DNA of 64,000 bases. Origin: Oceanidesulfovibrio indonesiensis (lineage in GTDB: Bacteria > Desulfobacterota > Desulfovibrionia > Desulfovibrionales > Desulfovibrionaceae). Under the pieces are notes generated by a model. It saw only the letters and a list, made by a program, of their open reading frames with translations, was not told the DNA's origin and ran no database searches. Location: positions 1 to 64,000 of the forward strand of contig NZ_QMIE01000015.1 of assembly GCF_007625075.1 (NCBI RefSeq), written 5' to 3'. How positions within the stretch are numbered: the first letter of the stretch is position 1; the number at the start of each line of letters is the position of its first letter. The position numbers and the translations under genes were made by a program. Below are positions 36,484 to 44,371 of this stretch, in pieces.

Positions 36484-38708
36484 TCAGCCTCCGCGACACG
36501 GGCGAAATCGTCTTCCGCGTGCTGGGCGGCGTCCAGGAACAGGGGCAGGAAGGTCCGGCGGTCATCCACCTGGCAACGCTTGGCGCAATTCTGGATGCCC
36601 CAATGGTCACCCAGGACAATGGCGGTGCGCCGGGCGCGGGTCACCCCGGTGTAGAGCAGATTGCGGTGGTGCATGAAGGAATGCGCCTTGTGGACCACCA
36701 CCACGGCGCAGGGGAACTCGGAACCCTGGGTTTTGTGGATGGTGAGCGCATAGGCGAGCTGCAGGTCCTGAAGGTCGGGCGAACCCTTTTCCATCTCCAC
36801 CGGCATGCCGTCGAAGTCGATGACCAGGGTGCCGTTCGCGAGGACATCGACCACATAGCCGATGGCACCGTTCATCACATTCAGGTCGTAATTGTTCCGG
36901 GTCTGGATGACCTTGTCGTGTTTGAGAAACGGAGCGCGGCGGCCCATAGCGACCGGCGGTACCTCGGCGTTCCAGAGCTTGCGCTGGATGAGCCGCTGCA
37001 GTTCCTCGTTCAGTTCCTTGGTGCCGAGCGGCCCCTTGTGGGTCGGCGTCAGCACCTGCACGTCCTTGATGATGTCGAACCCCAGGGCGTCGAGCCGCTC
37101 CTGAAACAACTCCAGCAGGAACGAGCGTGCCGCCATCGGATCTGTGAACTGATCCACCAGATACCAATCCCGGCATCCAGATACCGACGCCTCGCTGGTC
37201 TTGCGCACTTCGCCCTTGAGAACGGCGGTGCAGTTCTCCTTGAGGACGCCAGCCTGACGCACGACCTTGTCGAGGATGACCGTAGGAATGGAGCGTGTCT
37301 GGATCAGATCGCGCAGGATGTTTCCGGGTCCCACCGGCGGAAGCTGGTTGTGGTCACCGACCAGCAGCACCGTGGTCTGCGACAGGTCAACCGCCTCGAA
37401 CAGGTGCCAGGCCAGCGGCACGTCCACCATCGAAAACTCGTCGACCACCAGAACATCAGCATCTATGGGGTTCTCCTTGCTACGCGAGAAACCCTTGCCG
37501 TCATAGCCGAGCAGGCGGTGAATGGTGGTGCCGCTACGGCCGCTGACTTCCTCCAGGCGCTTGGCCGCCTTGCCGGTCGGCGCGGCGAGCACGACCTCCA
37601 GGTCGCTCTCCTCGCAGATGGTGTTGATGACCGAGATGGTGTAGCTCTTGCCCGAACCGGCTCCACCCGAGATCAGGCTGATGCTGTGCTGGAGAGCCGA
37701 GCGGACCGCTTCGAGCTGCTTCTCGTTCAGCGTCGCCGCGCAGCGCCGAATCAGGGCATCGAGCTTCTTGACGGACTGGAAATGCGGGTTGGGTGTTTCG
37801 GCCTGGCCGAACAACGAGGCCAGCTCCCGCTCCATGCGGACGATCTCCGGCAGAGCGACCACGAAACGTCCGCCGTGGGAATCGCAGGAAAGCGCCTGTT
37901 CTTCGATGAGCGCGTCGAGGGCGCTCTCGATACGGACCCGGCTGTCCAAGGCATCCATGACCAGCAGCAGGTTGGCCTGATCCACCAGATCCTCGTATTC
38001 GATCCAGCAGTGACCATTGTCCAGGGCTTCACGGACGCAGAAATTTAACCCAGCGCGGATACGAGGGGTGTGGTCCTTGGGGGTGCCCAGCTTGCGGGCG
38101 ATCTTGTCGACCTTCTTGAAGCCGAATCCCCGGATCTCCCGAATGAGGATGTACGGGTCTTCCTTCAGGATATCGAGGCAGTTGCCGCCGAGCCTTTCGA
38201 CCAGGGTGGTGACCTGATGATGGGTCAGACCGAATGCCGACAGCCAGGCCATGACGGCGTTGACGCTGCGGTTCTTCAACCATTCGTCACGCAGCCGCTT
38301 GGCCGCCTCCAGGGGCAGCCGAGCTTTGAGCGCGATGCGCTCGGGGTCGTTCAGAAGGGTTTCTTCAAAGGCGTCGCCGAAACTCTCGACGATCAATCTG
38401 GCCTTGGCCGGACCAATGCCCTTGATCTCCGGATGGTTGGCCAGATAGTGGATCAGCCCCTCCGGATCGAGTTCGAGGTCGTGCTCCATCCCGTCGACCT
38501 TGAACTGACGGCCGTATTTGGGATGGGTGGCCCACGACCCGAGCAGGACCACAGGCTGATTTTCCCGGGCGAACAAATTGCCCGCGAACTGGACTTCCTC
38601 ACCGGTCGGGGTGAGCAGTCGGCCTGCGGAGAACTTGGGTCCGGCATAGTAAACGCGCTCTATTCTTCCCCGGAGTCGCGCCGGGTTACTCTCATTTCTT
38701 TTTGGCAT
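36480..38708 (-). CDS. RecD2-like SF1B DNA helicase
   Basis: 742 residues from the ATG at 38708 (ribosome site GGAGGATCG). An OB-like N-terminal domain and helix-hairpin-helix motifs (HPEIKGIGPAKARLIVE) are followed by the helicase core: Walker A GGAGSGKSYT (near residue 345), DEFSMVD Walker B, GDHNQLPPVGPG motif III and the C-terminal YALTIHKTQGSEF and YTGVTRARR motifs. This is the RecD2/TraA pattern. RecD2 unwinds 5'-3' and helps recombination or fork processing. It overlaps the ERCC4 nuclease gene by 49 bases. Confidence 0.93.
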   Translation of the reverse strand: MPKRNESNPARLRGRIERVYYAGPKFSAGRLLTPTGEEVQFAGNLFARENQPVVLLGSWATHPKYGRQFKVDGMEHDLELDPEGLIHYLANHPEIKGIGPAKARLIVESFGDAFEETLLNDPERIALKARLPLEAAKRLRDEWLKNRSVNAVMAWLSAFGLTHHQVTTLVERLGGNCLDILKEDPYILIREIRGFGFKKVDKIARKLGTPKDHTPRIRAGLNFCVREALDNGHCWIEYEDLVDQANLLLVMDALDSRVRIESALDALIEEQALSCDSHGGRFVVALPEIVRMERELASLFGQAETPNPHFQSVKKLDALIRRCAATLNEKQLEAVRSALQHSISLISGGAGSGKSYTISVINTICEESDLEVVLAAPTGKAAKRLEEVSGRSGTTIHRLLGYDGKGFSRSKENPIDADVLVVDEFSMVDVPLAWHLFEAVDLSQTTVLLVGDHNQLPPVGPGNILRDLIQTRSIPTVILDKVVRQAGVLKENCTAVLKGEVRKTSEASVSGCRDWYLVDQFTDPMAARSFLLELFQERLDALGFDIIKDVQVLTPTHKGPLGTKELNEELQRLIQRKLWNAEVPPVAMGRRAPFLKHDKVIQTRNNYDLNVMNGAIGYVVDVLANGTLVIDFDGMPVEMEKGSPDLQDLQLAYALTIHKTQGSEFPCAVVVVHKAHSFMHHRNLLYTGVTRARRTAIVLGDHWGIQNCAKRCQVDDRRTFLPLFLDAAQHAEDDFARVAEAE

Positions 38709-39142
38709 CTCGCGATCCTCCGGTGAAAACGTGTCAGGTACTCCTCGACAAAACGGCAGGCGGCCTGCCGGTCCGAGCAGAAGTAGACGGGGACACCGAA
38801 GTCGACGACGATGGAGGCGACCGTTCCGATCAGCGCGTGCGGGTGGGCATCGCTGCGGTAGCGGCCGTCGACCAGATCGCGAAAGTTGCACTCGACAACC
38901 ACGCAGGCGGATTCGTAGGCAGAGAGCTTTTCCAACTCGCGGTGGAACCGCTTTCGCCCCCGGATGACGGTGGAGACGAAATCCGTCAGGGATTTACGCT
39001 CCACCGCCACCCGTTCCTCGAGGCCGACCAGTGAGTAATCACCGGCGGGCAGCGCTTTGCGAACTGCCGAAACCTTGTCTGTATCGAAGCTGTAGGGCTC
39101 CTGTTCGCGGGTGTCGACGACAACGGTGATCCGGTCCATCAT
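38660..39142 (-). CDS. ERCC4-type nuclease
   Basis: 160 residues spanning a single ERCC4/XPF nuclease domain: VVVDTREQEPYSF (first acidic residues), LPAGDYSL and VAVERKSLTDFV (the ERKxxxD signature), then CVVVECNFRDL. Such single-domain nucleases of phages cut branched or flapped DNA. Encoded between the DUF669 protein (1-base overlap of start and stop) and the RecD2-like helicase, which suggests cooperation in recombination-dependent replication. Confidence 0.9.
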   Translation of the reverse strand: MMDRITVVVDTREQEPYSFDTDKVSAVRKALPAGDYSLVGLEERVAVERKSLTDFVSTVIRGRKRFHRELEKLSAYESACVVVECNFRDLVDGRYRSDAHPHALIGTVASIVVDFGVPVYFCSDRQAACRFVEEYLTRFHRRIARCQKEMRVTRRDSGEE

Positions 39143-39615
39143 CAGAACGGGATCATGTCGTCCATCGCCGCGCCGGGAGCCCCGGCATCATCGGCCATGA
39201 CAATGCGACGGTTGAAGTAGATGTTCTCGTTTTCACCGCGAGTGCGCTTGGTCACCTCCAGCTTGATGTTGAGAAGCTGCTCGAGGTGGCCCGGCAGGTC
39301 GGAGAGCTTCTGAAGCTGCAGCCCGCAGGTGTAGAGGTCCTGCTTGAGCCACTTGATGTTCTCGTTGCTGGCCATGACGTTGTTGCGCCAGAGCAGACGA
39401 CCCTTGTGGGTCGGCGCGAGAATGCGCAGAGTCCATTTGAGCATGGGATTGCCCGAGGTCTGGGCGCGGGTCAGTTCGACCCGGTCGACGTTGACCTGGT
39501 ACTTGCCGTCGGGGACGGCCTCGAACTCACGTTCCTCGACTTCGGCGGTTTCGAAGGCGTCGTCGAACTGCGCCAGGTCGAGGTTGCTGCTGGATTGGTT
39601 TTCGTAGTGTTCCAT
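39142..39615 (-). CDS. DUF669 phage recombination protein (SSB-like tail)
   Basis: 157 residues of the DUF669 type: AVPDGKYQVNVDRVELTRAQ, GNPMLKWTLRILAPTHKGRL and NIKWLKQDLYTCGLQLQ. It ends in MDDMIPF, an acidic tip very like the C-terminal peptide by which bacterial SSB recruits partners. It probably coats single-stranded DNA and recruits the co-encoded ATPase and nucleases. Good ribosome site (AAGGAG) before the ATG at 39615. Confidence 0.85.
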   Translation of the reverse strand: MEHYENQSSSNLDLAQFDDAFETAEVEEREFEAVPDGKYQVNVDRVELTRAQTSGNPMLKWTLRILAPTHKGRLLWRNNVMASNENIKWLKQDLYTCGLQLQKLSDLPGHLEQLLNIKLEVTKRTRGENENIYFNRRIVMADDAGAPGAAMDDMIPF

Positions 39616-39627
39616 GGTCGGATCTCC

Positions 39628-40398
39628 TTACTGTTGAGGTTTCGCCGCCGCACTCGCGGTCGGCTCCGGCTTCGGCCGGGCGGCACTCGCCGCAGCTCCG
39701 GCTGCCGTGTTGTTGAAGGCTTTAACGAAGCTCGAAAAATCGAGGGGGATGACTTCGGGGAGTCGGCCGGTGCGGTCACCAGCGTCGTAGTTGGGACTGG
39801 GCTTGGTGCGCATCACGCGTTGCCAGACCGGCTTGCCGTCCTCGCCGGTTTTCATGTCCAGGTCGCAGAACAGGATCAGGTCCACCAGACCGGTGACCAG
39901 CTTCCGCGCCTTTTCCGGCAGCGTCGGCACGATGCGGGTGTGTTTGCCGGTCCGGGTCTCGATGTCCCGCTCCTGGGAGTGGGAAATCAGGATCAGCCCG
40001 TAGGGCAGGAACGCGAGCTTGTTGATGACGCGCTGGAACTCGTTGTTGATCAGCGCGTAGCCCTTGCCGTAGCCCAGGTCGGATTCGTGCTCGATCTTGA
40101 ATTTCTTGCAGACGTAGTCCGAGCACATCTTGTAGGCGTTATCCACCGTGTCGACGACGATGGTCTTGAACTCGTGCTTGCCCTCGGCGATTTCGGCGCA
40201 GGCCTGCAGAAGGTCGTCCCAGCAGGTGATCGGGGTCTGAAACACCTCCAGGGCGTTCAGGCCCGGCTCGGTCGCCAGGAACAGTGCGTCATCGGCCTTG
40301 GAGCACCAGGTGCTCTTGCCGATCTTGCTCGGGCCGTACACCAGGGCGGTGAGGTCCGAGAGCGTGTGTTTGGGTTTGCTTTTGGTCTTGGGAAGCAT
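39628..40398 (-). CDS. Sak4-like phage recombination ATPase (AAA_24)
   Basis: 256 residues, RecA-core-like. Walker A is GPSKIGKST near residue 22; Walker B-like FKTIVVDTVDNAY near 80; then LILISHSQERDIETRTGKHT, typical of phage ATPases in the Sak4/AAA_24 group. Sak4 proteins promote single-strand annealing together with an SSB-type partner, here probably the DUF669 protein directly downstream. Ribosome site AAGGAG precedes the ATG at 40398. Confidence 0.82.
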   Translation of the reverse strand: MLPKTKSKPKHTLSDLTALVYGPSKIGKSTWCSKADDALFLATEPGLNALEVFQTPITCWDDLLQACAEIAEGKHEFKTIVVDTVDNAYKMCSDYVCKKFKIEHESDLGYGKGYALINNEFQRVINKLAFLPYGLILISHSQERDIETRTGKHTRIVPTLPEKARKLVTGLVDLILFCDLDMKTGEDGKPVWQRVMRTKPSPNYDAGDRTGRLPEVIPLDFSSFVKAFNNTAAGAAASAARPKPEPTASAAAKPQQ

Positions 40399-40424
40399 GG
40401 CTTCGTCTCCTTATGGTTGGGATT

Positions 40425-41441
40425 TCAAAACACCGGAGCGGCGTCTTCACCGGCTCCGTCCCGCAGCTCTTCGTGCGGGGCGATCCGTTGGAAATGGTTT
40501 TCGATGACGTTGGGGTTGCCGCCCGAGCGGCAGAGCTGGAAGTAGGCGCAGGGCCGTCCGTACTGGAAGCAGTAGCTGGTGTTGCGGTAGAAGGTGTTGC
40601 GCCGACGGGCGTCGAGCATGGCCTTGGAGAGCTCCCACAGCTCCGCCCGCAGTTCCTCGAACTGGTCGCGGGAGATGTAGAGCACCTCGCGATGGAACAT
40701 GCCCGGCTCGAGGTACTTCTCCTGGAGCCGCTGCTGAAAGGTGTCGTCGTCCTCCGCCAGCTTGCGCTTGGCGCTGCTCTTGCCGGTTTTCGACTTGGCA
40801 ATCAGCTCCGCCCGGCGGGCTTCGAATTCGGCTTCGGTCTCACCTTTTCCCTGGCGCAATTTGGCCTTGACCAGGACGTTGTAGATGATGCCGCTGACCG
40901 TGATGCCGAGGGTCTGCTCCAGGTACCAGGCGTAGAGGATGATCTGGAAATCGGTCCACAGCCGCTCCAGATAGCTGGCGTCGATCTGCGCGGCGGTTTT
41001 GTGTTCCAGCAGAAAATACTGGCCATCCTGACGGACGATGCCGTCCACCTTCCCGGCGAGAATGAAACTGCGCGAGGTCGCCCCGGTCGCCGGGTTGACG
41101 ATGGGACCTTCGAAGGTCTTCTCGAGCGCGACGACCTCGAACTCTTCGGCCGGATAGTGTTCCGCATAGGCGCTCATCATGGCTCGGGCGAGATGCCAGT
41201 CGGCCTGTTGATGATCGTCCTGCGCTCGGTTCGGATAGGTCCGGTCGATGTGGTCGAGGACCTTGGCCAGATCCCGCTCGCCGTGCCAGCACTCCAGGCA
41301 GTCGTGAATGACCGAGCCGAAGGCCAGATTGGGGTCGCGTTCGAGCGGCACCAGCTCGTCGATGTAGCGCCACTTGCAGGCCATGCGGCAGTTGCGGAAC
41401 AGCCGCCACATGGAATAGGTGGTGGTCATCAGCTCGCTCAT
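40425..41441 (-). CDS. PD-(D/E)XK nuclease, RecB/Cas4-like
   Basis: 338 residues from the ATG at 41441, which overlaps the upstream stop by 4 bases. Active-site motifs are AFGSVIHDCLECW (His), GKVDGIV (Asp) and FLLEHKTA (Glu-x-Lys). Cys residues early (CRMACKWRY) and late (YCFQYGRPCAYFQLC) are spaced as in Cas4-like exonucleases that hold an iron-sulfur cluster. Likely the 5' resection nuclease of the phage recombination set. A Lys-rich insertion (SKTGKSSAKRKLAEDDD) lies before the C-terminal cluster. Confidence 0.87.
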   Translation of the reverse strand: MSELMTTTYSMWRLFRNCRMACKWRYIDELVPLERDPNLAFGSVIHDCLECWHGERDLAKVLDHIDRTYPNRAQDDHQQADWHLARAMMSAYAEHYPAEEFEVVALEKTFEGPIVNPATGATSRSFILAGKVDGIVRQDGQYFLLEHKTAAQIDASYLERLWTDFQIILYAWYLEQTLGITVSGIIYNVLVKAKLRQGKGETEAEFEARRAELIAKSKTGKSSAKRKLAEDDDTFQQRLQEKYLEPGMFHREVLYISRDQFEELRAELWELSKAMLDARRRNTFYRNTSYCFQYGRPCAYFQLCRSGGNPNVIENHFQRIAPHEELRDGAGEDAAPVF

Positions 41442-41773
41442 ACCGCCACCCCCGCTTCGGCGGCGGGCGCTGCACGATGCTTGGAGGCACAGGCGCAACC
41501 CGACGGCTGGGATCGTTCGATCAGGACCGAGCGTTCGCCGTATTCCTTGGTGGCGAAGCCAGTGAAGATGCGGGCGAGGTCGCTGCCGACATCGGTGGAG
41601 GCGTCGATCACGCAGGTGCGGCGGGCCTTGTCCAGATTGAACCGGCTCTCCATCCGCACACGGGAACGGCCATGCAGGCTTTCGACGGCCAGCATCGCCA
41701 GCATGAAAGTGTCTTCCAGTTCCTGGGCCGGGACCGACTCGTCAAAACGGTACTTGTAGGTGTCGTGAGTCAT
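41438..41773 (-). CDS. Small protein opening the replication operon, unknown
   Basis: 111 residues from the ATG at 41773 (ribosome site AGAGGAG). Middle part EDTFMLAMLAVESLHGRSRV, SRFNLDKARRTCVIDASTDV and LARIFTGFATKEYGERSVLI suggests a compact alpha/beta domain; the C-terminus has a Cys pair (GCACASKH). First gene downstream of motif copy D and coupled to the nuclease gene. Not recognised. Confidence 0.65.
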   Translation of the reverse strand: MTHDTYKYRFDESVPAQELEDTFMLAMLAVESLHGRSRVRMESRFNLDKARRTCVIDASTDVGSDLARIFTGFATKEYGERSVLIERSQPSGCACASKHRAAPAAEAGVAV

Positions 41774-41843
41774 GGTTGAACTCCTCTTTTGTTCAGGTTT
41801 TGATTTCCGAGGCCCCGGATAGCCGCACCATGCGGCACGGTGC

Positions 41844-41874
41844 TTACTTACCGGAGCCGGAGTCGATGCGTCGG
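41844..41874 (-). promoter_or_regulatory. Phage promoter-like motif, copy D (before replication operon)
   Basis: Minus strand: CCGAC (41874-41870), 12 bases, GCTCCGGTAAGTAA (41857-41844). It begins 4 bases after the stop of the sigma-like gene and stands about 70 bases before the first gene of the replication operon. Confidence 0.7.
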
Positions 41875-41877
41875 AGA

Positions 41878-42462
41878 TCACAGGTAGTCGGTCAGGCCAG
41901 CCTCGCTGAACGCGTCCCGCAGCTTGCTCAGCCGCTCGTAGAGGGTGGTTCTGGGAATGCCTATCTCTCGGGCGACTTCGGCCATGGTGCTGTCGTGCAG
42001 GCGCACGCACAGATCCCGGAGCTCTTCCGGCAGCGAGGCGATGGCCCGGTCGAGATCCATGCGGATCTCATGGGCGAGGCGCTCCCTTGTCTCGCGGGTG
42101 CCGCTTCCCAGAGAGCCTTCGCTGTCCAGGAAGTCGATCCGCTCGGTGGTGTCGCCTTCACCGTTGTCGAGGGGTTCGTTGAGCGAGGTTTGGCAGAGCC
42201 GCCAGTCCCGGCATTGGGCGAACCGGGCCTCCAGAATGGTGGAGATGTGACGTTCGACGATCCGGGCCATGAAGGTGGTCTTCTTGGCCTTTGCGGGATT
42301 GAAATGCCGCATCCGCTGCAGCAGATCGATCATCAGTTCCTGTTCGAGGTCGGGTCTGTCGTCCTCGGTGAATCCGGCCTTGCCTACGAGTTGACGTGCT
42401 TTGTGCCGAATGAGGTCGGCGGCATACTTGTCGATGCCGTCGTAAGAATTCTGAGAAACCAT
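41878..42462 (-). CDS. Phage sigma-70 family RNA polymerase sigma factor
   Basis: 194 residues. The N-terminal part fits sigma region 2 (DLIRHKARQLVGKAG, DRPDLEQELMIDLLQRMRHF, KKTTFMARIVERHISTIL). The C-terminal part fits region 4 (LDRAIASLPEELRDLCVRLH, MAEVAREIGIPRTTLYERLS), with an acidic linker between. Such phage-encoded sigma factors switch host polymerase to phage promoters. It is followed immediately by promoter-like motif D, and three more copies lie in front of other phage transcription units, making it the natural candidate to read them. HTH in region 4 is clear; specificity is inference. Confidence 0.85.
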   Translation of the reverse strand: MVSQNSYDGIDKYAADLIRHKARQLVGKAGFTEDDRPDLEQELMIDLLQRMRHFNPAKAKKTTFMARIVERHISTILEARFAQCRDWRLCQTSLNEPLDNGEGDTTERIDFLDSEGSLGSGTRETRERLAHEIRMDLDRAIASLPEELRDLCVRLHDSTMAEVAREIGIPRTTLYERLSKLRDAFSEAGLTDYL

Positions 42463-42494
42463 CGGGGCCTCCTCGGAGCGAGGAGGAGGTCCGC

Positions 42495-42595
42495 GTGGGT
42501 GTCGGCACGGGCCAGATCACAGGACAAAGCTGTCGCGTGGGCGAAGGGGTCGCAGGTACGCCGCCAATTGCCGTATTCGGCTCGGCGACACCCAC
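42495..42595. repeat. Long-range 10-bp inverted repeat upstream of the sigma-like gene
   Basis: GTGGGTGTCG (42495-42504) and CGACACCCAC (42586-42595) are exact inverses 81 bases apart, in the non-coding space between the sigma-like gene and the gene ending at 42658. It could be a pair of operator half-sites or close a large RNA structure in the sigma leader. Confidence 0.4.
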
Positions 42596-42657
42596 AACAG
42601 CCTCCGCCATGCGTCCAGCTTGTTGTCCAGTGTCTAAGGGTTCAGGTCGTTACGTGT

Positions 42658-42984
42658 TCAGGCTGCCCGTTCCTCGATGCGAATCAGGAACGGGAGACCG
42701 TGCTTGATTTCGAGCAGGCAGACTTTTCCACTGCCCATCTGCGCGAGGTGCTCCAGCAGCGCCACGACCTCTTGCTTGAGGATGAAGTCATCCTGGTCGC
42801 GCTCGGGCCGGGGACCGCTCTGTCCGCCCAGCTTGATCTCGCGCTCAATGACCGTGTCAGGGGTGAGTTCCGGCTCGCCGTCGCGGACCGGAATGTTGGT
42901 GATGCGGCCGAAGTTGATGTCCTGCATCAACTCGATGAGTCGCCGCTTCGGTGGGGTGAGGTGTGCTTTGCTTGTCTGGTTCAT
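42658..42984 (-). CDS. Small phage protein, unknown
   Basis: 108 residues, ATG at 42984 with GGAGG upstream. Begins TPPKRRLIELMQDINFGRIT, then NIPVRDGEPELTPDTVIERE and a C-terminal strand/helix (CLLEIKHGLPFLIRIEE). Soluble. The N-terminal part is seen in small phage regulators, but I cannot name a family. It lies upstream of the sigma-like gene on the same strand. Confidence 0.65.
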   Translation of the reverse strand: MNQTSKAHLTPPKRRLIELMQDINFGRITNIPVRDGEPELTPDTVIEREIKLGGQSGPRPERDQDDFILKQEVVALLEHLAQMGSGKVCLLEIKHGLPFLIRIEERAA

Positions 42985-43306
42985 GCCGAACCTCCTTCAT
43001 TTCTGAACCGACCGGGAGACAGGTCCGGCATGAATTTCCCGGGTGGCGGTCGTGAACTTTTCGTGTTCACCAGACCTGTCACCCTGCTTTGGCGAATTTT
43101 CGTTGCGACCCCGAAAAACGCCCTGGCTCAAGAAGGAGGAAAGCCCGTAAGGCTCTGATTGGTGGTGGATTTACAGAGGAAAACTTTTTTAACTTTTTTT
43201 GCCCGGCCCCAGTGAAATTTCACCGAGCGGGCCTCCAAGACGCAAAAAGCCCCGATCCAGAATCCTGAATCGGGGCTATAGATTTGTCGGGCGCTATAAA
43301 GGGTGG
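42985..43306. other. Intergenic stretch between two leftward phage units
   Basis: Holds the terminator at 43244-43277 and a perfect palindrome GTGAAATTTCAC (43212-43223) beside a T-rich run. No supportable gene. The palindrome may be an operator for the unit starting at 42984. Confidence 0.45.
43244..43277 (-). terminator. Terminator of the LexA-like / unknown-pair operon
   Basis: AGCCCCGAT (43248-43256) and ATCGGGGCT (43269-43277) form a perfect 9-bp stem. Read leftward it is followed by TTTTTG. It lies 30 bases past the stop of the gene ending at 43307. Confidence 0.8.
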
Positions 43307-44371
43307 TCAGTAAACCTCGGCACCTTCCGGGAGGATGCGGAACTTACACCGGTAGGTCTTTGTGTCCTTGACCCATTCGATAGGATCGTCATCGAGCCGG
43401 AAGAATTCCCGCAGGTGCTTCGACAGCTCTTGCTTCTGTTTCTTCAGTTTGTCCGACGCGTATCGGCTGTGCCAGTCAATCTCGCCACGGGAGTTGGCAA
43501 ACCCCTCAAGCAATTTCCATTGCTCGGTAGGATTGCCATTCTTCCTGCTCGCCATTCCCATTTGCGTATAGGTGTATCGACCGCTCTGATCTCCCGCCCA
43601 TATTGTGACGGTATGGCCATCACGGAATTGAATCTTGATTTGCGCCCATGTGGTGCCCGGCGGTGTTGGAAAAAACACCGTGCCGCCAGAATCCGGCTCA
43701 GGCACCTGGCCGATAAGGAGGGCGAATATCGCGGCCTTGTCCCGACGTGTCAGAAACCGTGGTGCATCTCCCAGGTGTAGCTCTTCGTTCAGCGCAATGA
43801 AGGGGCTGCTTCTCTGCGCCAGCAGTGTTTCAACTGCAGGACTCAGATGAAGGCGCGTGGGCGCGATCAGGACAAACGGTTTGGGGATCGAGAGACATAA
43901 TGATCGAACGACCTCTGCCAGCGCATCCTTGCTGTCCTGCATCGTCAGAACAACCGGGAAGTCCATCCCCGCCGTGGGTATGAAATCGCCCAGTCTCCAT
44001 GTGTGGGGCAGTCCATCGAGTTTCGCCTCTCGGTGTTCTATTCCCAAGGCCGCGCAGATAGCGCCATTGATGGCTGACTGCTTGAGCCGGTAGATCAGGG
44101 TCTGCCTTGTGGTGAGTTGGACGGCTGGATATTCCTTTTCATTGCAGATGGCCCGGATGTTGGTCTTCACATGGGTGACAACACTCCGTGGGCATCCGAG
44201 GCCACATTCCGTTGGGCAATCCACGGCGGTCGCGTGATTCTTGGTCAGTTGAAGGAAGTGATCCCGAAACAACGGGTATCGGTCCCAACCGGAGAGCGCC
44301 TTATCCCAATCGAACAGCGCCGCCGACTTTCCAGGCAATCTCTCCAGATATGCCCAGAAGGGATCATTCAT
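43307..44371 (-). CDS. Second gene of an unknown two-gene pair
   Basis: 354 residues from the ATG at 44371 (ribosome site GGAGGGACATC). A short Cys motif (CPTECGLGCPRSVVTH) near residue 50 may bind metal. A helical region (LTTRQTLIYRLKQSAINGAI) follows, then a central alpha/beta part (FPVVLTMQDSKDALAEVVRS, FVLIAPTRLHLSPAVETLLA) and a C-terminal region with GHTVTIWAGDQSGRYTYTQM. No catalytic signature I can name. It overlaps the upstream partner by 8 bases, so both are made together under the LexA-like repressor. Placement and coupling suggest cargo such as phage exclusion, but function is unknown. Confidence 0.75.
   Translation of the reverse strand: MNDPFWAYLERLPGKSAALFDWDKALSGWDRYPLFRDHFLQLTKNHATAVDCPTECGLGCPRSVVTHVKTNIRAICNEKEYPAVQLTTRQTLIYRLKQSAINGAICAALGIEHREAKLDGLPHTWRLGDFIPTAGMDFPVVLTMQDSKDALAEVVRSLCLSIPKPFVLIAPTRLHLSPAVETLLAQRSSPFIALNEELHLGDAPRFLTRRDKAAIFALLIGQVPEPDSGGTVFFPTPPGTTWAQIKIQFRDGHTVTIWAGDQSGRYTYTQMGMASRKNGNPTEQWKLLEGFANSRGEIDWHSRYASDKLKKQKQELSKHLREFFRLDDDPIEWVKDTKTYRCKFRILPEGAEVY

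Noticed and set aside
34954-36654. Rightward open frame of about 566 codons
   Set aside because: Opposite strand of the primase-helicase gene, which has clear zinc finger, Toprim and ATPase motifs.
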